Source: Ricinus communis (Eukaryota; Streptophyta; Magnoliopsida; Malpighiales; Euphorbiaceae). Taken from it: a stretch of 64,000 nucleotides of DNA. The DNA lies in contig NC_063265.1 of NCBI RefSeq assembly GCF_019578655.1, positions 7,660,501-7,724,500 on the forward strand, written 5' to 3'. Of this stretch, positions 38,943 to 51,111 are shown piece after piece (position 1 is the first letter of the stretch; every line of letters starts with the position of its first letter). The translations under genes were made by a program, and so were the position numbers. The notes beneath the pieces were generated by a model. That model was not told the origin of the DNA and ran no database searches. It saw only the letters and a program-made list of their open reading frames with translations.

Positions 38943-40875
38943 CATTTCTTTTTAATTTTTTTAATTTCTTTTTGTAAATCGAGGCTTATCTGTTTCACTA
39001 TTCATTCTATTCCCTAATCATTTTACCCGCTATTTTATGCTGGTAACTTGGCTCATTTTAATTTAACTTATTATTTTGATAATTTTTTTTAAAATTATAA
39101 TCTTTTATCGATAATTTCAAATATAATAATAATTTAAGTATTTTCTCTTTAATTAAATATCTAATATTATAACGACTTACTATTGAAACACCTATAAAAA
39201 TTATTTTAATTACTTGATTTATCAAAGTTATATTAAACTAATAGGATAAATATTGTTAATAAGTCATTCTAAGTTAAAAATTGTCCTATATTTAAAAAAT
39301 TAGTTCATTAATTATATAATATTTAAAATACAATTAAAATACTATTTGACTAGAATTAATTTTTAATTAAAAAAACTAGTCAATATATTAATTATTAATA
39401 ATAATACAATTATATATCAATTTTTTGTTAAAAATAAGTATTAGTGTGGAAAGAATGTTTATATCAAAAATTTTATTTTAATTATTTATTATATAATTAA
39501 TATGCCACTTTTGAATTAAGAGTGATTGTATGATTATGAAATAAATTTATTAATTAATATACTATTTAAAATATAATTAAATATTATCTTTAAATTAAAT
39601 TTATTATTTAATTAGTAAAGTAATTTATTAATGATAATTTAATATAAAAATTAAAAATCTGCACCTCAAATAGATCTTATGTATTATAATTAACTATACA
39701 TATTAGAAAAAATATTTTCATATATCATAATAATAATAATAATACGTGTTTTTGTAATAAAAACTTTTATAAATGAAATATATGGGTTTAATATAAAAAA
39801 TAACAAATTTTATTTAAGTTGAATGAAATTTTATATTTTACTATTTTTAATAAGTATATATATTTTTAATATAAAAATAAATTAAAATAATTTATAAAAA
39901 AAGACTATTAGCATTTGTTTTCTGAATCTAGATATCGAAAGAAGTACGAAAAATCCAATGGTGAAAGTAGTTGTTTCTCCCAAGACTTTCAGAGTTTGGG
40001 AGGATCAAAATCTCAGCCGGTGCTATAATCAATTAAACTAAATATTGTGTTTGGAAATTAAATTAGGCTAAATTAATTAAGAAATTTTGTTTTAGGGTCC
40101 AAATTAGTAAAATGGCCAAGTTCGATGACTAAATTGTAAATTTTCACAAGTCTACTAACATTTAGATCCAATTAGCTCAACACAGTGCCGGTTGGTTGAT
40201 TGGTTAGCTCTGTGCATCGCCCGTTGGCTCAAAACTCGATTTTTACAGTCGTTCTCAATGTATTTCTGATTTTAAATGTCTATAACTTTAAAATCGACTT
40301 TCTATTAGAGATCTTTTTCGATAATTATATAATTTTTATTATTATTGTGATTAAATGGGTATTTATCAGAATTATCCAAATTATTAAAAAAAATCAATAT
40401 TTATCAATCAGGAAAAAATTTTGATAAAGTCATTTTTATCTTTAATTCTTGAAATTATCGATAATTAAATAGAAAGTATATCCAAGTCTCTAGAGTTTCT
40501 TTAACCTTTTACTATAACTAGAAAAGGAAACTCTAGGCTTAGAGGGTCGACAATTTTCAGTAGAACAACAATAAATTTTCAGCAATATATATACTCTAAA
40601 AAATGAAACACAAAAACCTTTATACACTATGGATTACTACTCTAATTTCAATTCATCCTCTGCCTCATTACCTAAGACTCGAGGAGATGCACAATACGAT
40701 GGCAACTTAAAGGTTTCAAAACATCCATCATCATCTCTCTTTTCAATTCTTTGTGTCTTTTTTTTATTGCTTTATTAGAAATATGTTAAGGTTGATGTAT
40801 TTTCTTTCTAATGATTATTTTTCATGCCAAATATGCTTAGAAATAGTTTCTTGTATAATTTACATGTTTCTATGA

Positions 40876-41075
40876 TATCTGTGGGCGGCGGTTTCAACCG
40901 CGGACCCAAGTGTCTTTAGCGACTATGACACTGTAAGGCTTTTCAATCTAATCGGAGACACGCTAACTAGTCATTGAGACTAGTGCCAAGATGAAATTCG
41001 CCACTTGGATAATCACTGGGATATTTTTACTAATGAGTGACATTTCTTATATTCCATAAGGAAGCTTACACCACA
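40876..41075 (-). repeat. Dispersed repeat, inverted copy 1
   Basis: Read on the minus strand it runs aagcttccttatggaat, attagtaaaa, aatgactagttagcg, gattgaaaagccttacagtg, then gacacttgggt. The same order of phrases recurs on the plus strand at 43581-43785. Confidence 0.7.
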
Positions 41076-43580
41076 GAGTCCATAGATGGATTCAGACGCC
41101 AACTTTCTTATTTATGTATATTAGTTTTTAATTTTATTATTTAATAAATTATTTCCTATAAATGCAAGCAATTTATACATATGTATGCCAAAACATCACA
41201 TATAATACACTTAAGTCTAGTTTATTTTAATTTACCCAGCCCAAATTTGAGTTATTGATCTAATTTACTAACCGATTATGTATAAGGCCCATATAATCTA
41301 ACCCAATTATATGTTATGCTCTTTGGATTCGAGCCTTTAGATCTAATAGACTACTTATTATGAGAATGCACATTCTTTATGATATCAAGAGAATCATGTT
41401 TTATTTGATTCAATTACTTAGTCACGGTATTAAATAGATATAAATATCAACCCTATAACATATTTATAATCAAGTTTAAACCCTAATTAGCAAACATCAA
41501 ATCTCAGAAAAGACCCTAAGTTCTTATTATCAGATTTAAAACCCTATTAACATGCACATTAGTAAAGAACCTAACTTAATCATATTTAGTAAAGATCAAA
41601 ACCTTAATTATATTTTTAAGAACAAATAAATAAATAAAAAGCAAGAGAATGAATGAAAGAACAAATTTTTATAATAAATATGAATGTATGGTGGAAGGAA
41701 CTCTCATGTTGTCACTGTGGATGTTGGATCTGTGAGTCTATGACGATGAGGATGCAGTTGAATTGAAAATGGGGTAGGAATCCAGAGTTGGATCTAACTT
41801 TGAGAAAACTTTTGTCGATTGAAAAAAATAGTTTCCAAAAATGCTCTTCCTTAAGTGGCTTATTTTCTAAAACAACTCTTTCTTCAATGGCTTAGACTCT
41901 CTAATAATGGCTTTGATTAATAGTGTTTTTTTTCCTCTGTTTTTTCTTTCTCACTGTCTCTTCTATATCAATTTAACTCATAGCTGATTTTTAATTCTTA
42001 ATTCCTCCTTGAAATCCTAAACACCTTTTTCTATTTATGGAGGTAAGGTTTCAAAAGAAACCCTAGAGAAAGCGATAATTTTTTTTAAAATGTCGATAAA
42101 AAAATCTAATTTATTATTTAAAATTTAAATAATTATCGATAAGTGATATTATCATCAGGAAAATCTTCTAGAATGTGTATCTGGATGTAAAATCTTCCGA
42201 AAAAATGACATCGGATTGCCAAAATTCAATTAGTTCTATGAAGAGCTGATTGGCTTTAAAAATTTTAAAAATTGCAGTTTAATCTCTGATTTTTAAATAT
42301 TACCGTTTTAACTCTCAAATTTAATTTTTTCTAATAATGAGGTTCAAACTGATTTCAAACAGATAATTTCAACTGGATTAATCTTGATCCTAGCCTCGGA
42401 TTTACCTATCCCTTATTTCTCGAGACCCGAGAAGATAATAACTTTCATGATTGGATTTTTCATTTTTTTTCTTGACATCTGAATCCGGAAAAAGGGTGCT
42501 GACAATATGCATATTTCTTAAATTTTGAAATAGATAATTTTTTATTCTTGGATTTTAAATCTAACAATCATGTATATATATAAACATGCTAGATTATAAT
42601 TCTTAGGTAATGTTTGTGAATACTGACATGAGGTAATTAAGATTGCATGATTAGTTTAACATTTTGAGAATTTGCCATATTGTAAAATTTTACTTACTAT
42701 AAATTTATTTTGTGTCTATTTTCCTTAAAGTTTAATTATTTTTTGTGTTACTCCATGTAATGAACAAATATTAATCATGTGTTCACATGCTTTATGCATG
42801 TACATTAGAGTTTTTAGGGTTAGAGTGCCAAAGATAATGAAATCGGCCTAGAGCGGGAGCTTAGAGCCGAATCGGCCCTGTGATGTCATCAATAAGTTGT
42901 TCGTCCTAAATTGCCTAATTCTCGGATTTTTAAGCTATGTTGATTTTTGGCCAATTTTGACTTAGCTTAGTCATTTTTCTTAAGTTTACTAGTTGTAGGA
43001 AGAATTGTAATAGCTAGTTTTACCCTCTTTTTTTTTATCTTATTTTATTTTTTCTGCTTTATTCTGATGGATAAATGGCAAATAACTAACTATATTACTA
43101 CTAATCAAATTGGACATCTAAACTTAGGCTTTAAAACTTGGACTTTGGCAAAAAATTTGTAGTCCATTAGGTTAACATATTGGTAAGTTTAGACTTAAAT
43201 TAAAATCCAATTAGACTTAGCGGATTTTGCCATGCTTAGTTAATTAATCAACTCATTTATAATAGAATCAATAAATCAGCCCTTGACATTTAAGATATAG
43301 TCCACTTAGACTAAGAACTTAGTAATTAAAACATAATTCGTAACTGGGCTTAGACTAGATGGATTTCCTTTGATATAACTAAATAGTTAACTTAGGCTTA
43401 CAACATAAATAGAAATTGAACTTAATTAAAATAGGCTAAACCTATGTGGACCTCACATGCTGTAGTGCTTGATGTATAAATTTATTATGCTGTATTTATA
43501 AAAAATAGTTTATTAAGTAATAAAAATAAAAAATAGAGATACACAAATAAGAAAAATTGGTATGTATATCTCTAGATTTA

Positions 43581-43785
43581 GTGAAGCTTTCTTATGGAAT
43601 CTAAAAACGATACTCAATTAGTAAAAGTGTCACGGAGAATTATTCGAATAGTGATCACGACTCCTATTTTCTGCAGCAGTCTCTGTGACTAGTTAATATT
43701 TTCTCAATTAGGTTGAAAAGTCATACAGTGCCGTAGTTATTAGAAACACTTAGATGCACACTCAAAACCGTTGCTCATATAGACT
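43581..43785 (+). repeat. Dispersed repeat, inverted copy 2
   Basis: It shares with copy 1 aagctttcttatggaat, attagtaaaa, gtgactagttaat, ggttgaaaagtcatacagtg and aaacacttaga. Similarity is roughly 65-70 percent by eye. No target duplication or coding frame was found. Confidence 0.7.
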
Positions 43786-45116
43786 GAAATTTATAACATA
43801 TTTTTTAATATTAAAATAAAAAATAAAATTTACTAAATATAAAAGATTAAATCAACCTTTAATTTTATTTTTAAGAAATAAAAAATCTATCCAAATTTTA
43901 TTTTATACAATAACTTATTATATAAAATATATTGAAAATGCCGTAAAAGAATATCCCCTGCTAGGCTCATACTAGATTGATTCCAGCTTCCACATTTTCT
44001 GATTCACTTGGCTTATTAAATGAAAAACTTAAGCTTAAAAATCTCTCGTATATTCCAAAATGAACACCATCTTGCTCATTTAAAGTCCCTGAGCCTAATG
44101 AAGTCCAAATATTTATAATAAATGTAGGTTGAAAACGGAAACAAATCTTTCAATTATTTATATAAAATACAGTTTATGGTTAGAATTTTCATAATTCTTG
44201 ATAAAATATATAAATACTAGTAAAAAATATATAAATTACTTTTGTAATTCTTATAATTTTGGTTAGAAAAATAATTATGACCCAAATATTTATTGATAAA
44301 CTCCTTTTATTATTCTTAAACTTAGTTTAAAAATAACGTGCACTAATAATAGTCTAAAGAAGCTGCAGACTGGCCTAAACAAGCTTAATATACTTTTAAA
44401 AAATTTTATCAATGAAAAGCTAATATCTTTTCAATAAAAAGATAAAGTTTAAAATAAGTTTTAAAATAATATAATAATTGTGAAATGGCATTGATGTAGA
44501 ATGCCCTATCAGTCTATTCTGCCACATAAGCTCGCATTTTCTTGGCACAAGATGGGTGCAGAGAAAAGGTGTTTATAGGTTGTGAATAGGTCAGACTGAT
44601 TAATAAGTAAAAGTCAGGGGAATTTGCCTAATATAATTGCACGGTAACATCTGAAGAAAATTTACGAGAAACGATGACGAAATAATACGCTGCGTTTTAA
44701 AGACTTTTTCTGCGCCTGTTCAAGCATCGATTTAAAATAATTAAAGAAAAAAAAAATGTAATAAGAAAAGGCCCGCTGCCAAAGATATCATATTTGTCTG
44801 TACACAAAACGTTTCGCTTTGAACCAAATCAATAGCGTAAGTACGTAATCAGATTTGTTAGATTAATGCATTATTTATTAGCTGAATTTCAAAGCCGTTA
44901 CGGTTAGGGTTAATTGATACTTTGTGATTATTATTTTTTGTTGATTGAATCTCGTTATATTGATTAGATCTCAAATGCATTGCCAACTCCGTTTTTAAAA
45001 TTGTTAATTTGTTTGCAGGTGACAAAGCTTGGATACAGTAGCGAGACTAATTTAATTGGATCTGGTTTTAAGTTCAATTGAGAGATTTTGAGGTTTTTAG
45101 GGATTTAGGAGTAAGA

Positions 45117-48100
45117 ATGGAGGATAGTAATAACAATAATAAGAAGAAGAGAAACAACAAGAAGAAGAATAAAAACAAGCAGAGCAAAACGACAGAAGAT
45201 GATGCCGTTTTTGTTGGCGGCGTGGATCATCAGAATGGTGCGAGTAGTAATGGAAATAACCAAGTTACTGACCTCGCCGAGATTCAAAATGGTGATGTGC
45301 AAAATGCTGCTAATGTGGATGGTTTTGATAGGCATCAGAATACTGGAACTGAAATTGTGAGTTTGTTGGATGTTTATTTAATGATTACTTTTATTTTGTC
45401 TCGTTTGTTTGTTTTTGTACTTTTTAATGGAAAAGAAATACCGCATTTTTGTTTCTAGTTAACTTTTAGTGTTGTATTAATGCCTGTAAGCTCAACACGT
45501 TCATTAATATGCATCACAGTTTCACATCTCGAAATGCAATCAAAGAACAGAAAATAATGTAATTATGTGCTTCTCTTGCTATTTTGTTGATAAAATGTAG
45601 ACGGCCCTTCTATCTGTTTTCATAAGAAAGGAGCTTTAGCTTGATCTCTGTGACTGTCATTTTGTCTGGCAAATGATTTCCCTCTCGTGTAGTGTATAGG
45701 GTTGTGCCTTTTGGATTATGGGGATATCTATCTATTATTATAATATAGCTGGTTATTTGATGCATTTCAGTTCTCTAGTAAGGTTATTATACCTCCAGTT
45801 TATCATTTTAAGGCATATAAGAAGAAATCAAACACAGTTTGATTAGTTGTTGAAACCTGTGAGATCAAGCGATAGCAACAAATGATGCATTCCCTGAAAC
45901 TTTCTAGAAATGAGCCTTCTATGAACGCTTCAAATTCTCAATATTTGTACACTTTTGTCTTCTGATTTCCTATTTGCTATGCAGCTTCTATCTCTTTGAT
46001 ATTAAAGTGACAATTTGATTGATTAAATTTTTTTACTTCTAAACATTTCCAAATTCTTTACCTTTTTCTATTGTTTTAGTGCTGTATATCAAGATTGATA
46101 AACAGTCCACCCCCTTTGAAATTCTTTTTCACAGTCCATTTCAGTGGAAGCTGAGAAACAACAGTGGTTTCAAAGAGAGGTAACTCATTTGGTTGAATTT
46201 CCATCTTTGTTTCTTCTCATTGTCTCTTTGGTTATGTTTACAAAACTTTTTTGAGCATGGAACAATGCTTTATTTTTATAGGCAATATTTGAAGAGACAA
46301 TAAAACGATTACAGAATGAAAATGATTTACACATACAGAAAGAGGTATTACAAATTTAATCTAAAATGGGGATGGATATGGTGAATGACCTATTTCTTCT
46401 TTTTGTTTGCAGCATAATGTAACTTAAGTAATTTTTCTTATAGGCAATCTTAAGAAAGAGCATCAAAGAATTACAGGAGGAAAATGATATTCAGAGACGA
46501 AAACAGGTAATACCTATAGATTTGAATAGTTAAAAAGAAAGGAAAAAAATGTCATGAACTTTTTGTTTGGACAGAAAAACCTTTTCATTTCAATTATGTT
46601 ATCAGATTTCCTATCTTTGCTTTCCCTGAATTTTCACAGGTTATGTTAGAAGAAACAGTCAAGGAACTACAAAATGCAAATGATTCAGCTTTACAGAAAG
46701 AGGTAATATAAGTTCATTCTGACTGTGAAACAGGTATAATATTCTTAAGTTTTGGTTTGAAGAAAAAGGGGTAATACCAATATAATGAGGTGGTGGGGAA
46801 TATATGCCTTGAACTTTTTATTTGAGCAGACAACTTCTTCTCTTCTTTTCAATTACTATCACTGTCTTTTTGCAGGCCACATTAGAAGAGACAATCAAGG
46901 AATTAAGAAATACAAATGATTCAGCTTTACAGAAAGAGGTAGTATAAATTTATTGTAATTGTGAATGGTCAGGAAAAATGTTCTTAAGTTTTTGTTTGGA
47001 CAAAAACGGGTAAGACCAATATAGTCAAGTGGTGGGAATGAAAGAAAGAACGTCATGAAATTTGTATTTTTGCAGACAAGTTCTGCTTTTTCCTTTCAGT
47101 TATGTCATGGGTTTCCTATCTCTGCTTTCATTATGTTTTTACAGGTTAAATTAGAAAAGACAATCAAGGAATTAAGAAGTGCAAAAGATTCTGCTTTACA
47201 GAAAGAGGTAGTGGAAATTCATTCCAAATTTGTGATTTTCTGGAAGATATTCTCAAGTATCTGTTTGGGTTACAAAAGAATTCTTTTTCCTTGTTTCTCT
47301 TTTAATCATGTTCTGGAATTTCCAGTTCTTGTGGAATGTGGCTGAGAAGATAAAGTAACCTTTGAGTGTCTCACAGGCTAATTTGAAAGAAGATATCCAA
47401 AAGTTGAAATATGAAAAGGATTTAGAGCTACAAAAAGAGGTTAGCCAAATTAGCTATTCATTGGAACAGAAAATTGAATTTTGCATGAACTTTATGTACT
47501 GTTTATACTTTCTATGTTGCATTTGTATATGTTGTATTTGCTTTTTCCAGGCTGGCCTAACAGGATATATTGCAGGCTGGTCTAAAGAAGAAAATTGCAC
47601 AATTACAGAGTGAAAATGAGCTGTTTCTTCAAACAAAGGTAAATTGATTGGTAATAGGTTTATCTAAAACTGTTTTTCCTTCTTTTCAACACTTAGTCTC
47701 TGGCTGTGTTTCCCTTTGGCATTGCCTGCTTTGCAACAATTTGGAAAACATTGTCTATGTGTCATTTCCTGCGACTGGGCTTCTTAGCACTTGAAATTTT
47801 GGATATTTTGAGGCCTTATGCAGCTTGTAAGATTCATCGGTAACTTGAAGTCATATTAAATGCAGGCTGGCTTGGAGGAGAAACTTCAGCTCTCATTGAA
47901 TGAGAATGCTTCTTTGGGTTTAAAAGAGGTAATGTTATGTGGTTCATGAACTATTTAGCTGATCCGAGAACAGGAAGTTCTTCCCTTGATTTACATTATG
48001 CATATAAATTGCACTCTTGATAACAGAACTTTGGATAGTTTCAGGTTCGTTGCTAAAGATTGATTTGCACAAATTCATAACTGAACTTCTACTTCATTTG

Positions 48101-50324
48101 CCTTTTGGTCATCAATGCAACAATTTTCAATATACTAGCATATGGAGCTTATATCTTTGGAAATAAAAAGAAAATCAGCTGGAATTTGTTCCTAGCACTT
48201 AAGCCACAAGATTAATTAACAACTATAAATAGATATGAGAAAACATGTATATCTAACAATTTATGTTCAAAACTTGTGATGTCATTTGCCATAATCCTTG
48301 CAGTTCTACAATGACCAAACTGTAATTGAAAAGAAGTCTGATAATGAAATTAAGGCAGTAGATTTTTATTCTTTAGTGACTGGCATAATTTTAAGCTAAA
48401 GTATTTTTTATCAATGGTTATGTTTAATTGCAGAATGCTGTATATGTCTTCTCGTTTATCATTTTTTTCCCTGTCCTGATATTTATTGTATTTGCATGAG
48501 GATTGATGTGCAACATTGTCTAGATCTGCAAGGTCATAATTTCTGAATGTTCCACAGGCAAGCTTGGAGGAGAAAATCAAACAACTAGAAAGCGAAAAAG
48601 ATTCTTGGACTCTAGCAGAGGTAACCACCTTATCTTTGTGCATTGGTATTTCTTTCCATTTCCAAAAATTTATTTGGCTAATTATTGAACTTATGTGTAG
48701 ATGCTGTGTAAGTAATGTAATATTTTAATAAACAATTCAAAAAACATTAATCATTTTCTTTTAAATTCCTTGATGCATGCTGATGATTAGTGTAGCTTTG
48801 TGGTAAATGTTAGATAGGTACATCAACGTCTTCTCTACAGATAGAAGTGCATTATTCTCTTCTTTCTTTTTTCCTTTTTAAAATATGGGGGCATTGCACA
48901 GCATATGCACATTTGGTCAAGACGATAGGGAATCTCCAAGGGAAAGAAGTCATTCGTTCCATGGCAACATGTTCGTTTTTTGCAGTAATTATTTGGGTTC
49001 ACAGTTTTCATACATATGTAGCTGAATGAAAAGTAAAAGCGTTCCTTTTTCCTATATCTGTTGTTCTACAGAATACAACCAAAGAAACAATTGCTAGAAT
49101 GAATGTTGATGTCACAAGGCTACGGATGCAGGTATGCAGCACCTTTGTTATTAGTGGATTACTTCAATTCAAACTGCTTATTGAATTCTGTGGTGTTCTC
49201 AGTATCAGTAATAGGTTATTAACTTGGAGTGCAATACGTTATCAGTTAAATGTATAGGAATCAATCATTCTGTAGTAGAACTTTGTTTTTGTTCTGATAT
49301 GGAAATAAAACCAAAGCCTGGCAGGTGGTGGAGTTGGAAGAATCCAGGAATAGCCTCTTAAAAGAAAATCAGCAACTGATGGAAAACATATCTGATCTAC
49401 AGTTACAGGTTCAGAACCTTGAGACAAACATTTCCTCTGCTAGCACATCCTGTGAACAGAAAAAGGTTTGTTCAAATAACCACATTGTCAACATGGTTAA
49501 CGTATCTATCCATTTTGGTTTGGAAAGGAATTGTGGCACATCATTATCTTATAAAAGTCAGAAGTTTATTATTAGAGTTGAGATTTGTGAAATTATGATC
49601 GAACCATAAAGTGATAAGGACATTTATGGGATGTAGCATGCTCTCGAAGGCGAGGACTTGGAGTCCCAGATTGAAGCAGCTTGTGCACTGGTTGACAAAT
49701 TGATCACAGAAAATGCAGAGCTTGTTGAGAAAGTATTAAGCTTCCCTTTTCTCGCTATCCTATGGTTATGCTTTTTAGTTCTATATACTAATGCCCAACA
49801 TCTTATGAGAGCTCTTTGAAGAATGCACAATGAGGGCTTTTTTTTAAAAAGCATGTGCTTGCTCACGCATGTATAAGAGGCTAATTTTGTCTTTTATTTG
49901 ATGTTTGTTATCCAACTTCATTGTTTGTCAGGTTAACGAGTTGTATATTAAGCTTGATCAACAAAGTACAACCGCTACAGCTTCTTCAGGAAATGCTGAA
50001 ATTACCTATATAGCTGATTCCATACCTCAATCTGATGAAAACATGTCCGTAGTTGTTCATAAGTTGGAGTCCTTGGAAGTTGAACATGCGGCTGCACTTC
50101 CATATGCTGCAGAAGCTGACTCTGGAGAAATCGTGCAAATTCCTTTGGATGATAATGAGCTCCGGGACTTGGAACTGCAAGCTGTTGAGAGTGATAAGAC
50201 GGAAGCTGTGCCGATTTCAGACGCTCCTTTGATTGGAGCTCCTTTCCGGTTAATATCGTTTGTAGCTAAATATGTCAGTGGTGCTGATTTGGTTGACAAA
50301 GACACATTAAGTTCAAGGTCTTAG
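45117..50324 (+). CDS. Coiled-coil protein encoded by serial 63-bp exons, function unknown
   Basis: Fifteen exons, all in phase 0, give 513 aa: 45117-45356, 46135-46179, 46282-46344, 46444-46506, 46640-46702, 46876-46938, 47145-47207, 47377-47439, 47576-47638, 47866-47928, 48558-48620, 49072-49131, 49325-49465, 49637-49732, 49932-50324. The N-terminus (1-30) is extremely Lys/Asn-rich (KKKRNNKKKNKNK) and could act as a nuclear signal or RNA-binding tail. Exons 3-11 each encode exactly 21 residues, three heptads, following A/V-x-L-E-E-x-I-K-x-L with most ending LQKE. Together with exons 12-14 they make a long coiled coil (about 96-400). The acidic C-terminus (384-513) has no transmembrane helix or known domain. 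I do not recognise the family; an elongated scaffold or tether is inference only. Confidence 0.85.
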
Positions 50325-51111
50325 CTCAGCAAGGGCACAGCTATTTTTGTTTTCAATTATTATTTTCCAGCAATCAAATTACTTCCCTTGTAGAGATTAA
50401 AGGTGTCTATTTGGGCCATTACATTGTTTTTCTTATACAGAATATTTAAGTGACTTGAGGAAAAACCAGCAGAGGTTCTGTATTAATTGATATTAGGGAC
50501 CATGACAGTGCGGTTTAATGATACATGCTATATTCTGCAGTTGCAGTTGAAACAATCTTTTTTCTTGGTTACATCGGAACCGATGAGTTGCAGTGGAAAC
50601 TTTTGATCAAAAGACACTGACGCTAAATTTTCAAAGACAACCTGCAAAAGGAACTAATAATTGATTTTAACTTGCGAATGGTTGGCAAGTAAAAAATTTA
50701 ATATTAGGTATGATGATATGGAAGATAACAGGGATTTTCTTGCTGACCAGACCATTCAGCATACGAACATCATGTGAGATGAGAGCACTGTTGCATTTGC
50801 TGGAGATTCATAAAATACTAAAGGTGCAATCAGCAAACGATAATATTTTGCAGAATTTTGTTACAGTATTTGCTACGAAGGAAGAAGTGGTAGTCAGAAT
50901 TAAAAAGCGAAATTAAAAAGCGAAAATGCCAAACTGACTGCATCTTTCTGATGAACTTGTTCGCCACTGTGAAGTAGTTACATGTGGAAATTGCTGTGGA
51001 CGCCTGCTAGCAGCCTAACCAGGAGTGGTCTAGATGATAAGTCTTTGTTCGTCAACTGGCATCAAACAGAACTCTAAGTAGAAGATTCTGTACTCTTCAC
51101 AAACAAATTGA
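50325..51111. other. Convergent 3' regions of the coiled-coil and LRR kinase genes
   Basis: Presumed 3'UTRs of both neighbours. No additional gene or RNA is visible. Confidence 0.5.

Larger units (their letters stand above)
38943..45116. other. AT-rich intergenic region with an inverted repeat pair
   Basis: No gene is supported. The best-defined items are two inverted copies of a roughly 200-bp repeat, at 40876-41075 and 43581-43785. The right end (about 44640-45116) is the promoter and leader of the coiled-coil gene. It includes a telo-box-like ttagggtta at 44905 and a probable leader intron with acceptor gtttgcag at about 45012-45019. Confidence 0.5.

Noticed and set aside
41320..41350. 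tRNA B-box-like string (ggattcgagcc)
   Set aside because: No A box, anticodon arm or acceptor pairing around it.
40876..43785. CRISPR array or long terminal repeats
   Set aside because: Only two copies exist, in inverted orientation, in a plant nuclear context; neither structure fits.
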